From Candidatus Pelearchaeum maunauluense (lineage in GTDB: Archaea > Thermoproteota > Nitrososphaeria_A > Caldarchaeales > Caldarchaeaceae), in NCBI GenBank assembly GCA_030059675.1, contig JANVYQ010000004.1:1-64000 (forward strand): 64,000 bases of DNA, in the 5' to 3' direction. The position numbers were made by a program, and so were the translations under genes. The notes under the pieces were generated by a model. That model had not been told where the DNA came from. It did not search any database and saw nothing but the letters and a program-made list of their open reading frames with translations. Shown here one piece after another: positions 24,584 to 32,947 of this stretch; position 1 is the first letter of the stretch, and every line of letters begins with the position of its first letter.

Positions 24584-25011
24584 ACCCTGCCCTTCGCAAA
24601 CTCTATCTTATGACGATGCTCGTAGCTGTGTTTAACTGCCTGGAGAATCTCTTCCATCGTAGCGACCATCAAGGGCTTGTCAAGCTTTCTCACCAGAACC
24701 GCGGCCTCCCCCGTCCTTAATCCTAGCTCGCGCGCCAGCGCGTTGGTGTCAAGCCCCCCTACTGGAGTGTAGAAACGCGAGAGGTCTGCCGAGAGTCTAG
24801 CTGGCTTATAGTCCTTAGCCTTGAAGAAGATTTGCGTCCACGCCCTAACCTCCTCCACCGACGCTATGCGCTTCTTGAAGAGGTTTGAAACCTGCTTGGC
24901 AAGCTCTGGAGCAAGCTCCACGGCAAGCTCATGGGCGGCTCGCCAAGTATATTCCGATCGCGACTCCGTGAGCCAGGTATCCTCGTCAACACACCTAAAG
25001 TAGCGCGGCAT
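24580..25011 (-). CDS. Hypothetical helical protein
   Basis: This 143-residue protein is basic and mainly helical: MPRYFRCVDEDTWLTESRSE, two long helices (RAAHELAVELAPELAKQVSNL and ASVEEVRAWTQIFFKAK), then a possible HTH-like segment (DTNALARELGLRTGEAAVLVRKL). The last element could be a small winged helix, but I cannot name a family. No membrane segments. It stands alone on the minus strand, converging with the gene after the ABC exporter. Confidence 0.65.
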   Translation of the reverse strand: MPRYFRCVDEDTWLTESRSEYTWRAAHELAVELAPELAKQVSNLFKKRIASVEEVRAWTQIFFKAKDYKPARLSADLSRFYTPVGGLDTNALARELGLRTGEAAVLVRKLDKPLMVATMEEILQAVKHSYEHRHKIEFAKGRV

Positions 25012-25131
25012 AAATCACCTGCTCCAGCGGAAGCGGCGAGAAAACCTGCTTAATACCCTAACCCAAAAACATGACTTCTGAGATTAAGATAATATAGGAC
25101 TTCCCGTGGAGGCGGTGAGAGAAGCAGTAGC

Positions 25132-26289
25132 ATGTCCGTTTACCTGGTCCTGCTTGGAATAGCTGTTGCGTGGGTTTTAGTGTATGTTGTTTTGAAGTAT
25201 GTTTTCTCGCGGGATGTGGAGAAGGGGGAGAACGTAAGCCTCTACCCCCTCTTCATCATGCTCAAGGCCAAGAGAGTAACAGGCCCGCTTGATAGGATTG
25301 CCAACAAGTTCCCAGCCTTCTGGGACGCTGTCTCCAGGATTGCGATAGTTACAGGCGTGGGTATGGCCGCGTTGGCCGTCTTCGTCCTAGCGAATAACCT
25401 CCTCACATACCTCTTTAGACCAGAGACCGTAGGGCCTCAGAACATAGTTATCCCGCTCATCATAGGCGTTACAATCAAGCTGGAGCACATTCCCTACCTG
25501 TTGATAGCCCTCGGTATCGTCTTGATAACGCATGAAGGAATGCACGGGATAATAGCCAGGCGTGAGGGGCTTCCAGTAAAGTCCGCTGGGGTCTTCCTCC
25601 TCTTCATACTTCCTGGAGGGTTTGTTGAGCCTGATGAACAGGCGTTTAGAAATGCTCACCTCAACGCTAGGATTAGGGTCGCCGCAGTAGGCTCATTCGC
25701 CAACCTCATAGTTGGGATTATAGCGGTCTTCCTAGTCCTGGGCCTCTTCACATCAACCGAGCAGGGGTTGCTGGTCTCAGAGGTCAGCGAGGACTCAAAG
25801 ATACCTGTGGGGGAGGTAATCGTGAGCGTTGAGGGAATTCCAGTCAATAGCTATACTGTGAGATTCAAGAACATAACGCTTGGCGAGACGATAACCGTAA
25901 CTGGCCTGAAGGGAGAATACACATACCAGGTGCGTGGAGAATTCGTAGGCAGCGAATTTCCCCTGGGAACTTTGATAAGGTCTCTGGGTATTGAGCGGGT
26001 TGACTACTACTTCCCCCTCAGGTTTATGGATGCAGACCCAGGAGCGGTCTACACGCTCTACAGAACCCTGAGCTGGCTTCAGCTAGTCTCCATAGGTGTG
26101 GCGGTATTCAACATGCTCCCGATACACATGCTTGACGGGAGCATAATTCTACGTTCATTCCTAGAGAGATACACGCGGGATGGTAGGAAGATAAACGGTG
26201 CTACACTGGCTGCTACCGCTGTCTGCTTGGGGCTTCTCGCATCCAACGTAATATTCACATACAACACATTCGGCTTCTTCCAGCTCTAG
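25132..26289 (+). CDS. Site-2 protease family intramembrane metalloprotease (M50)
   Basis: This 385-residue membrane protein has HEGMH at residues 134-138 (the HExxH zinc motif) inside a transmembrane helix, and the second conserved motif MLPIHMLDGS with Asp335 as third ligand. Between them, residues about 205-290 form a PDZ-like domain (LLVSEVSEDSKIPVGEVIVSVEGIPV). Four to six helices surround the motifs. Known: these proteases cut membrane-anchored regulators or signal-peptide remnants. The substrate is unknown. The ATG at 25132 is preceded by ggaggcggtgag. It converges on the YtkA-like gene with a 4-nt overlap. Confidence 0.92.
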   Translation: MSVYLVLLGIAVAWVLVYVVLKYVFSRDVEKGENVSLYPLFIMLKAKRVTGPLDRIANKFPAFWDAVSRIAIVTGVGMAALAVFVLANNLLTYLFRPETVGPQNIVIPLIIGVTIKLEHIPYLLIALGIVLITHEGMHGIIARREGLPVKSAGVFLLFILPGGFVEPDEQAFRNAHLNARIRVAAVGSFANLIVGIIAVFLVLGLFTSTEQGLLVSEVSEDSKIPVGEVIVSVEGIPVNSYTVRFKNITLGETITVTGLKGEYTYQVRGEFVGSEFPLGTLIRSLGIERVDYYFPLRFMDADPGAVYTLYRTLSWLQLVSIGVAVFNMLPIHMLDGSIILRSFLERYTRDGRKINGATLAATAVCLGLLASNVIFTYNTFGFFQL

Positions 26290-26776
26290 CTTCGCCGCGC
26301 CCGCCTTAGGAAGACTAGGAACGCCGCTATGGCTACGATTAGGAGCGCCGCCACCAGCGCTGTGGGAAAGCCTTCCTCACCACCCACCACAATCTCAAAC
26401 TCAACATCATTACTAGAGCCGTCCGATGTGGTGAATGAGAGGAGCACAGTATAGCGCCCAGCTTCGGGGAAGGTTACCCTATACTGGAAGTCGCCGAATC
26501 GCTGCAATTCCTCACCTATGACTTTTAGGGTGAGCCGTCGTGTAGGAGCGAGACCTTTACGCTAACGTTCTCCAAATCGCGGAGCTCTAGGTCTTGTATG
26601 CTGAAGAACAGGGTAGTCGCCTCGCCTATCTCAGGCGGGTTTGGCGCGACCTTGAACTGCACGCGGTAGTCGCCGACTATTTTCAGCTCCCCGCCAACTA
26701 CGTGGGCTGTTGCTGGAGCATTATGAGCCAGCGCGGCGAGTGGAATGAGCGCTATGGTAGCGTGTACCCGCCTCAT
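26286..26776 (-). pseudogene. Exported YtkA-like protein split by a one-base frameshift
   Basis: Two frames join into one protein. The upstream part (26525-26776) has a signal peptide (MRRVHATIALIPLAALAHN) and a beta-sandwich-like region ending VSLLHDGSP then TAA. The downstream part reads LKVIGEELQRFGDFQYRVTF, SFTTSDGSSNDVEFEIVV, then a C-terminal membrane helix and RRARRS. Adding one C to the ccc run at about 26528-26530 restores a continuous protein of about 163 residues. It resembles YtkA/CopC-like extracytoplasmic domains with a C-terminal anchor. Overlaps the tRNA thiolase gene by 4 nt, so the two were an operon. Sequencing error is a real possibility. Confidence 0.75.
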
Positions 26777-27717
26777 ACAGCGTCCACCACCGCTGTGTTA
26801 AGCTTTAGCGAGTTCAGCAGCTCGCATGCCCTGCATATATCCTTCTTGGTCGGCTCGCCGCAGTATCTACAGCTCTTAAGCTGGCGCTCTTGCTTCACCT
26901 GTATCTTCTCAAAGCTCCTGAGAGCAGCGAATAGGGAGCCTGGATATCTCTCATCATACTCGGCGAGGAATTTCCTTATCATGTCGCGCATGGAGAGGCT
27001 CGCGTTGGGGCAGGCGTGGCTCTGGAACGGGATTCCAATAAGATAGGCGTAGAAGACAACCTCCCTCTCAGGGGTTAGCCTAAACGGCGCCACGCGTGGT
27101 ATAGCCGCACTACCATCGCCGCGTAAGCCTATCTCAAGCCTAGTTAAGTCGCCGCGCATGATGTTCATCATGTATGTCTGGACTATGTCGTCAAGCGTGT
27201 GCGCAGTGGCTATCACCGTAGCGCCCAGCTTCCGCGCAGCGTAGTTTATCGCCTTCCTGCGCAGAACGCCGCACACACTACACGGCTGGAGGCCAAGCCC
27301 CCTATATTCGGGGGTCCTCATTAGCTCCTCAAGACCAAACCCGAAAAGCTCCTCAAAGCTATACACATAAATCTCAACACCCAGCCTCCCAGCGTAATCA
27401 ACAGCGTTCCTAACCGCTTCTGTCCTATAGCCCTCAATCCCCTCATCAATGGTTATCGCGAAGAGCCTAGCGTCGGGAAACTTCTTCTCTATCTTATACA
27501 AAACATTCAGGAGAGATAAGCTGTCCTTGCCTCCTGAGACCGCGACAGCTATCCTGTCATCACGCCTAAGCATCTGATACTTGGCTATAGTCTTCACAAC
27601 ACGTTTCTCAAACGTCTTTATGAAGCATGTCTTGCATAACCTCTCATTAGAGTATACTCTATGATATACTATTGACGCGGCGCCGCATACGTTGCATAGC
27701 TCCTGCTCGCGTGTCAT
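26773..27717 (-). CDS. tRNA 2-thiolation protein, Ncs6/TtuA family
   Basis: This 314-residue adenylyltransferase activates tRNA U34 or U54 for 2-thiolation. The PP-loop SGGKDS is at 61-66; CxxC pairs at 8/11 and 28/31 form the N-terminal zinc finger, Cys146/Cys149 (PCSVCG) and the later HACPNAS cysteine are the catalytic/Fe-S set, and SCRYCGEPTKKDICRAC is the C-terminal zinc finger. Sequence order matches archaeal Ncs6/TtuA proteins of the TIGR00269 type. The family takes sulfur from a ubiquitin-like carrier (TtuB/SAMP2/Urm1), linking it to the sulfur-carrier theme elsewhere in this window. The ATG at 27717 is the only sensible start. Confidence 0.93.
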   Translation of the reverse strand: MTREQELCNVCGAASIVYHRVYSNERLCKTCFIKTFEKRVVKTIAKYQMLRRDDRIAVAVSGGKDSLSLLNVLYKIEKKFPDARLFAITIDEGIEGYRTEAVRNAVDYAGRLGVEIYVYSFEELFGFGLEELMRTPEYRGLGLQPCSVCGVLRRKAINYAARKLGATVIATAHTLDDIVQTYMMNIMRGDLTRLEIGLRGDGSAAIPRVAPFRLTPEREVVFYAYLIGIPFQSHACPNASLSMRDMIRKFLAEYDERYPGSLFAALRSFEKIQVKQERQLKSCRYCGEPTKKDICRACELLNSLKLNTAVVDAV

Positions 27718-27877
27718 TCACCCGTCCAGCAGCCAGCGCCACCTGATAAATCATTATGAGAAACAACCCATCCACCCATCATGTTAGGCGGGGTGTTCAT
27801 GTGTAAAAATTAACGAAGCGTATAAGAAGGCTGCGGAAATTATTATTTGCATACAATCTTTATAGTTAAGATAAGAA

Positions 27878-27889
27878 AAATATTAATAT
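27878..27889 (+). promoter_or_regulatory. TATA box for the second Liv receptor gene
   Basis: aaatattaatat lies in a very A+T-rich 197-nt spacer, with its centre about 32 nt before ATG 27915. The spacing implies a leaderless or nearly leaderless transcript. Confidence 0.5.
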
Positions 27890-27914
27890 CCTATTAGCAT
27901 TTCACACAACCGCC

Positions 27915-29342
27915 ATGATAGGTAATAAGAAAACCGCACTGACAAGGTTGGAAGCCGTTCTCGCAGTTCTCTTCATAGTCGCCCTGATAGCCGCTGGCGC
28001 GGGGTGGGTCAGGCCCGTCGAGATGGGCGTCACAACCGTAACAAAGACGGTGGGAGAGGGGCAGGCTGCTACGGTCACCGTCACAGAGACCCAGCAGATA
28101 ACCGTAACTGAGACGGTTGTGAAACAGCCTGAGGCGCCGCGGAAGATCAAGATAGGCTTACTGACACACCAAACGGGGCCTGAAGCGCCTATAGGGCAGG
28201 ATATGGAGCGGGCATTCCTGCTTGCTGTTGAGGAGATAAACACGCGCGGCGGAGTCTATGTAGAGGAGTTCGGGACAAAGCTCTTGCTGGAGCCTGTTAT
28301 TGAGGACCAGCAGAGTAGCAGGGAAGGGACTGTGGCCGCTGCGGAGAGGCTGGTCAACGTCGACAAGGTTGATATAATCGTAGGCGGCTTCGGCAGCGCC
28401 TTCATACCAGGCGCCCAGCCAATAATCGCAGAGGCAGGAACACCATACATAATCACAGGAGTATCCACGCCGATAGTAGTAACCCGAACAGACATAGACA
28501 CCAGTTGGTTTGTCCTCTACCAGGCCATAGCGCCTGAGCATGGCCAGTCAATCTCGCTCATCCTGGCTGAGGCCGTAAAGCCCGTTGTGGCTCCAGATAG
28601 AAACCTAAAGGTTGCTGTTCTCTACCAGGACTCGCCCTTCGGTGAGGGATTCTTCGCTGGCATGAAGCTAATAATAGAGGAGAAGAACCTGCCTATTGAC
28701 TTGGTCTTCGTGGATAAGTTCAAGGTTAGGGAGACAGACTTCAGAGCTCTACTAACAGCGGCTGCGGCGGCTAACCCAGATGTGATAGTCCCAATAGGGT
28801 TCATAGGCGAGACCATCGCGGTCATCCAGCAGGGAGTAAGAGACCTGGGCATAAAGAAGCTCTACGGCCCAGTCTGCGTCTGTGTTGAGAGCCCAACATA
28901 CTATAAAGACCTCGGCCGTGAGGGAGAGTTCTCACTAATCCAGACATACTTCGGGCCGTATCACGTCCATCCGCGTGTTGCTGAGAAGGTCGCGGAGTTT
29001 AGTAAGAAGTTTGAGGAGAAGTGGGGTGTTAGGCCGGGCTCTCAGGGGCTCAGCGTGTATGACGCCGTGTATATAGCGGTGAAGGCGATTGAGGAGGCTG
29101 GCACGCTGGATAAGGCTAAGGTAGCCGAAGCGCTGAGGAACCTCGTCATGGGTGAGCTTCTGCTACCCGTGCCTGGTGGTGTCATAAAATTCAAGCCAAC
29201 AGGACACCAGACGTTTGAGCTCTATGGAGTACAGCTAATCTGGGACGAGAACGTCCAAGAGCTGCGGCCAGTAATCGTCTGGCCTAAGGAGATTGCCGAA
29301 GCCGAGGTAAGGCTTCCTTCAGGCTTCCAGCCTGGAGGCTAG
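27915..29342 (+). CDS. livK: ABC importer substrate-binding protein, second Liv system
   Basis: This 475-residue receptor of the Peripla_BP_6 family has an uncleaved or signal-type hydrophobic N-terminus (LEAVLAVLFIVALIAAGAGWV) without the twin arginine seen in the first system. A Thr/Val-rich spacer (about 38-75) precedes the binding domain, which begins RKIKIGLLTHQTGPEAPIGQ and contains EEINTRGGVYVEEFG, the AAAERLVNVDKVDIIVGGFGS segment and SVYDAVYIAVKAIEEAG. The ligand is unknown; the genes beyond the transporter encode phenylacetate-type catabolism, so an aromatic acid is a reasonable guess. Followed by a T-rich tract, then livH. Confidence 0.9.
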   Translation: MIGNKKTALTRLEAVLAVLFIVALIAAGAGWVRPVEMGVTTVTKTVGEGQAATVTVTETQQITVTETVVKQPEAPRKIKIGLLTHQTGPEAPIGQDMERAFLLAVEEINTRGGVYVEEFGTKLLLEPVIEDQQSSREGTVAAAERLVNVDKVDIIVGGFGSAFIPGAQPIIAEAGTPYIITGVSTPIVVTRTDIDTSWFVLYQAIAPEHGQSISLILAEAVKPVVAPDRNLKVAVLYQDSPFGEGFFAGMKLIIEEKNLPIDLVFVDKFKVRETDFRALLTAAAAANPDVIVPIGFIGETIAVIQQGVRDLGIKKLYGPVCVCVESPTYYKDLGREGEFSLIQTYFGPYHVHPRVAEKVAEFSKKFEEKWGVRPGSQGLSVYDAVYIAVKAIEEAGTLDKAKVAEALRNLVMGELLLPVPGGVIKFKPTGHQTFELYGVQLIWDENVQELRPVIVWPKEIAEAEVRLPSGFQPGG

Positions 29343-29366
29343 AAACACACCATATAATAACACACT

Positions 29367-29379
29367 ATTATTTTTATTT
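29367..29379 (+). terminator. T-rich tract after the second receptor gene
   Basis: ttatttttatttc lies 25 nt after the receptor stop and before livH, mirroring the tract at 7502-7516 in the first Liv operon. Probably a partial U-tract terminator. Confidence 0.4.
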
Positions 29380-29414
29380 CCGCCAAGAATATAAAGCGGG
29401 TCTGGGTGCCATGA

Positions 29415-30305
29415 ATGGTTCTTGACGCTACAACCATAACCAGAATAATATTCTGGGGGCTGGTGGCGGGTAGCATATACACGCTCCTCGCCACAGGGCT
29501 CAACATAATATTCGGAGTTATGAAGGTCGTAAACTTCGCACATGGCGAGGTTATGATACTAGGCTCGTATGTTACGTTCTATCTCTGGAGCATGGCTCAG
29601 CTCAATCCGTATATGGTGATACCTGTAGCCATGCTCGTCGTCGCTGGGCTTGGCATGCTAATAGAGAGGCTCAGCTTTAGGCCGATAAAGGGGACGAGCA
29701 AGATAAACGAGATATTCCTAAGCTTGGCGCTCATACTCATCCTACAAAACGCGATGGCGGTGGTCGCGGTAGCAAATCTACGCGAGCTCAAGCCAGTGCT
29801 AATCAGCAGCCCATTCCGCCTAGAGAGCATACCACTAGGCCCCGTTAGCCTTCCCAACGACTTCGCGGTCATACTCTCAGTAACAGCACTAGTGCTTGTT
29901 GGTCTCCTCCTAGTTTTACGTAGAACGGGGTTTGGGAGACGTCTCAGGGCTGTGAGCCAGAATAGGACAGCGGCCGCCCTGATGGGCGTTGATGTGGAGA
30001 GGATGGATATGATTAGCTTTGGGATAGGCTCAGCCTTAGCTGCACTCGCGGGCGCTTTCCTCGCGATACTCGCGCCCTTTGACCCGTATTCTGGCACGTT
30101 CCCAGCAATCAAGGCGTTTGCGGTGATAATCCTCGGTGGTCTGGGGAGCATATCTGGCGCTGTGGTGGCCGGGTTCATACTCGGCCTCTCAGAGTCGGCC
30201 GCAGCATTCCTGCTGGGCGGCGTGTGGAAGGATGCCATAGCATTCGCGTTCCTTACAGCGATACTCGTGGTGAGGCCTGAGGGCATATTCGGGGAACGTG
30301 GATGA
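29415..30305 (+). CDS. livH: ABC importer permease, LivH family, second system
   Basis: This 296-residue membrane protein has about eight helices. LivH features are IFGVMKVVNFAHGEVMILGSY, IERLSFRPIKGTSKINEI and the coupling region AVSQNRTAAALMGVDVERMD followed by ILGGLGSISGAVVAG. It lies 72 nt after the receptor gene and overlaps livM by 4 nt (ATGA). Distinct in sequence from the first LivH, so the two systems are not a recent duplication. Confidence 0.93.
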   Translation: MVLDATTITRIIFWGLVAGSIYTLLATGLNIIFGVMKVVNFAHGEVMILGSYVTFYLWSMAQLNPYMVIPVAMLVVAGLGMLIERLSFRPIKGTSKINEIFLSLALILILQNAMAVVAVANLRELKPVLISSPFRLESIPLGPVSLPNDFAVILSVTALVLVGLLLVLRRTGFGRRLRAVSQNRTAAALMGVDVERMDMISFGIGSALAALAGAFLAILAPFDPYSGTFPAIKAFAVIILGGLGSISGAVVAGFILGLSESAAAFLLGGVWKDAIAFAFLTAILVVRPEGIFGERG

Positions 30306-31276
30306 AGAAGGGCTTCATCGCTGGAATCATACTACTGGCCACCGCCTCAGCGGTGCCGATGATAACACAAGAGCCATACATCCTCCAAACACTCTCCATA
30401 GCATACGTCTTCGCCATCTACTCAATAGGCTGGAACATCCTTGCCCTCTCTGGCCAGGTCTCCCTAGGACACGCGGCATTCTTCGGCATAGGAGCGTATA
30501 GCTCGGTCATCTTGGCGAGGGCTTACGGCCTGCCCCCAGCGATAACAGTGGTTGTAGGCCCGCTCTTCACAGCGTTGGTGGGGCTTGGCATAGGCCTGCT
30601 ATGCGTAAGGCTGAAAGAATGGTTCCTCGCGATGGTTACGTTTGGGTTTGCTGTGATAATGCAGGCTATCGTGGTTGATGACCAGCTCCGCTGGCTCACT
30701 AACGGGTGGGATGGTCTTCTGGCCCCTCATCTTATTCCCCCAGAGTTTGAGCCCCGGCGTGTATGGAATTACTACGCCCTCCTAGCGGCTACCGTCATAA
30801 CGTATATCGCCAGCTACCTCATCTTCAACTCGCGGCTGGGGCTGGCTTTCAAGACGATAAGGGATAACGAACTAGTAGCGCGGGTATGTGGTGTCAAGAC
30901 CATGCGCTACAAGCTACTATCCTTCGTCATAAGCACATACATAGCAGGCGTAGCGGGAGCGTTGCAGTATCATGTCCTCTTCAGATTCCTCTCACCAGAG
31001 GTCTTCCACCTCCAGACATCATTCTGGCCCCTCATCTTCACAGTAGGCGGCGGGCTTGGGACGCTTGAAGGACCGTTGATAGGCTCTATAATCCTCTGGT
31101 TAGCCTGGGAGGCGTTCAGAGCTATAGCAGGGTTCTACGGCCTGATAGGGCTAGGCATCTTCCTCGCGCTTGTCATAATACTCATGCCAGGCGGTATAAG
31201 GTCGCTGATAGCTAAAGCGCCGTCGCTAATCTATGGGTTTGGGGAAAGGAGGAAAGTCATATCCCAAGGTATGTAG
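30302..31276 (+). CDS. livM: ABC importer permease, LivM family, second system
   Basis: This 324-residue membrane protein has about nine helices, with IYSIGWNILALSGQVSLGHA near residue 45, the coupling region KTIRDNELVARVCGVKTMRY and GGGLGTLEGPLIGS. It pairs with the preceding LivH. Its 3' end overlaps the convergent livF gene by 20 nt, an unusual arrangement: in this system the ATPase genes lie on the opposite strand from the permease genes. Confidence 0.93.
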   Translation: MKKGFIAGIILLATASAVPMITQEPYILQTLSIAYVFAIYSIGWNILALSGQVSLGHAAFFGIGAYSSVILARAYGLPPAITVVVGPLFTALVGLGIGLLCVRLKEWFLAMVTFGFAVIMQAIVVDDQLRWLTNGWDGLLAPHLIPPEFEPRRVWNYYALLAATVITYIASYLIFNSRLGLAFKTIRDNELVARVCGVKTMRYKLLSFVISTYIAGVAGALQYHVLFRFLSPEVFHLQTSFWPLIFTVGGGLGTLEGPLIGSIILWLAWEAFRAIAGFYGLIGLGIFLALVIILMPGGIRSLIAKAPSLIYGFGERRKVISQGM

Positions 31277-31961
31277 CCCTTATCCGCTCATCAGCCATAA
31301 GCTCCTCCCGCCTTCCCTCTGCTGCTATCCTACCAGTCTCCAGCAGGTAAGCCCTATCCGAGACCTCAAGCGCCATCAGCGCGTTCTGCTCCACCAGTAG
31401 CATGGTGAGCTCCTCCTCGCGAAGCTGCTCCAAAACCCTGAATATCCGCGCAACTATGTTGGGAGCCAACCCCGTTGACGGCTCGTCAAGCACCAGGAGG
31501 CGGGGCTTTGACATCAACGCCCTACCTATGGCGAGCATCTGCCGCTGCCCGCCGCTCAGAGTACCCGCCTGCTGGTTCTTCCTCTCCTTCAGTATGGGAA
31601 ACAGGCTGTAAACCTCCTCCAATACCTGCTGCACGTCATAGTTCTTTGGAAGCAGATCAGCACCCATCATGAGGTTCTCGTAGACCGTCATGTGGGGGAA
31701 TAGCTCTCTCCCTTCTGGGACGCTTGATATTCCGAGACGCGCAACCTTATGCGGTGGCAGGCCGTTTATCCTCTTTCCATCAAATACAATATCACCTGAG
31801 GCTGGCTTGACCAGGCCCGTTATAGCCTTGAGTGTGGTTGTTTTTCCCGCTCCGTTGGGGCCTAGGAGCGAGACTATCTCGCCGCGCCTAACTTCTAGCG
31901 AGATTCCCCACAGCACGCGAACCTTCCCATACCCAGCGTGAAGCTCCCTGACTTGGAGCAT
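31257..31961 (-). CDS. livF: ABC importer ATPase, LivF family, second system
   Basis: This 234-residue ATPase has Walker A GPNGAGKTT, signature LSGGQRQMLAIGRAL, Walker B LLVLDEPSTGLAP and switch MLLVEQNALMALE, all canonical for LivF. The open frame begins at GTG 31973, but gaggtg lies 9 nt before ATG 31961, which I take as start. It sits 15 nt downstream of livG on the minus strand and converges with livM. Confidence 0.93.
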   Translation of the reverse strand: MLQVRELHAGYGKVRVLWGISLEVRRGEIVSLLGPNGAGKTTTLKAITGLVKPASGDIVFDGKRINGLPPHKVARLGISSVPEGRELFPHMTVYENLMMGADLLPKNYDVQQVLEEVYSLFPILKERKNQQAGTLSGGQRQMLAIGRALMSKPRLLVLDEPSTGLAPNIVARIFRVLEQLREEELTMLLVEQNALMALEVSDRAYLLETGRIAAEGRREELMADERIRATYLGI

Positions 31962-31976
31962 AACTCGCCACACCTC

Positions 31977-32711
31977 TCAACTATATTTCTCGCCAAGATA
32001 AGCCCTAACCACAGCCTCCATGCGCGTTATCTCCTCAGGCCTCCCCTCTGCTATCTTCTCCCCAAAATGAAGCACAACAACCCGCTCACACAGGTTCATG
32101 ACTATCCGCATGTTATGCTCTATGAGCATTATCGTCATCCCGCTCTCCCTTATACGCCTAACCAGGCTTATCGCCTCGTTTATCTGCGCCACGTTTAGGC
32201 CGGTGAATATCTCGTCCAGCAGTAGTAGCGCTGGCCTTGTGGCGAGGGCGCGGGCCAGCTCTAGGCGCTTCAGCTCGACAATCGTCAAGTCCTTGGCTGG
32301 CGTGTTCCTCTTCCCAGATAGGCCGACATACTCTATAATCTCATCTACCCTCCTATCAACCTCCCCAGAGCTGTTCTTCCTCCCAACCTTCCCAAAGATA
32401 TAACCAGCCTTCACATGCTCCCTCACGGTGAGTGTTGGAAACGACTGGGCTATCTGGAAAGTCCTCCCAACACCAAGCCTGCAAATATCCTCAGGCGACT
32501 TACGCGTTATGTCATGACCCTTGAATAATATCCTACCATCCTCCGGCTTATACACGCCGGAGATTACGTTGATGAGCGTCGTCTTTCCAGAGCCGTTGGG
32601 GCCTATTAGGCCGACTATCTCCCCTTGGGATATCTCCAAATCCACGTTCTTGAGAGCAACTATACCGCCAAACCTTTTGGTGATATTCTCAACTTTTAGC
32701 AACGTGTTCAA
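31977..32711 (-). CDS. livG: ABC importer ATPase, LivG family, second system
   Basis: This 244-residue ATPase has Walker A GPNGSGKTT, the LivG insert after the Q-loop (GRTFQIAQSFPTLTVREHV), a relaxed signature (LTIVELKRLELARALA) typical of this family, Walker B LLLLDEIFTGLN and H-loop MLIEHNMRIVM. The initiation codon is TTG 32711, supported by gaggagg 8 nt upstream. It is followed directly by livF. It shares its strand with the phenylacetate-CoA ligase gene, but a gap of 55 nt separates it from the small gene that precedes it. Confidence 0.92.
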   Translation of the reverse strand: MNTLLKVENITKRFGGIVALKNVDLEISQGEIVGLIGPNGSGKTTLINVISGVYKPEDGRILFKGHDITRKSPEDICRLGVGRTFQIAQSFPTLTVREHVKAGYIFGKVGRKNSSGEVDRRVDEIIEYVGLSGKRNTPAKDLTIVELKRLELARALATRPALLLLDEIFTGLNVAQINEAISLVRRIRESGMTIMLIEHNMRIVMNLCERVVVLHFGEKIAEGRPEEITRMEAVVRAYLGEKYS

Positions 32712-32766
32712 GCGTTACGCCTCCTCTAGTTGTTGCCTGTTCGGCGTTGTCTTTTGTTCTAGTATG

Positions 32767-32946
32767 CTATAAGCTATACCCAGCCTCGCTCCGCTTGAGG
32801 CTCTCCAAGAGCGTCTGGGCGTGGCTCATCATGTGCCGCGCTGTTCTCTCCACACCATAGTTCCCAGACTTCCCAGCCTCATCGGCCAGCTCTTTTAGGG
32901 CGGTATAGACCTGCTCAACCTTCCTAAGCATCTCGTCATTACCCAT
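32767..32946 (-). CDS. Small 59-residue helical protein, translationally coupled to paaK
   Basis: The reading frame MGNDEMLRKVEQVYTALKEL ... SHAQTLLESLKRSEAGYSL is amphipathic and helical throughout. Its ATG lies one base after the stop codon of the phenylacetate-CoA ligase gene, and ggaggggag sits 5 nt before the ATG, the best ribosome site in this part of the window. Those two facts make it a convincing small gene although it matches no family I know. It may be an accessory protein of the ligase or simply the next operon member. It begins after paaK and ends 55 nt before livG. Confidence 0.7.
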   Translation of the reverse strand: MGNDEMLRKVEQVYTALKELADEAGKSGNYGVERTARHMMSHAQTLLESLKRSEAGYSL

Positions 32947-32947
32947 C

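Noticed and set aside
29597-30286. Long minus-strand open frame opposite livH (229 residues)
   Set aside because: Composition is Ser/Thr/Ala/Arg-rich with no domains; it is a frame shadow of a clear permease gene.
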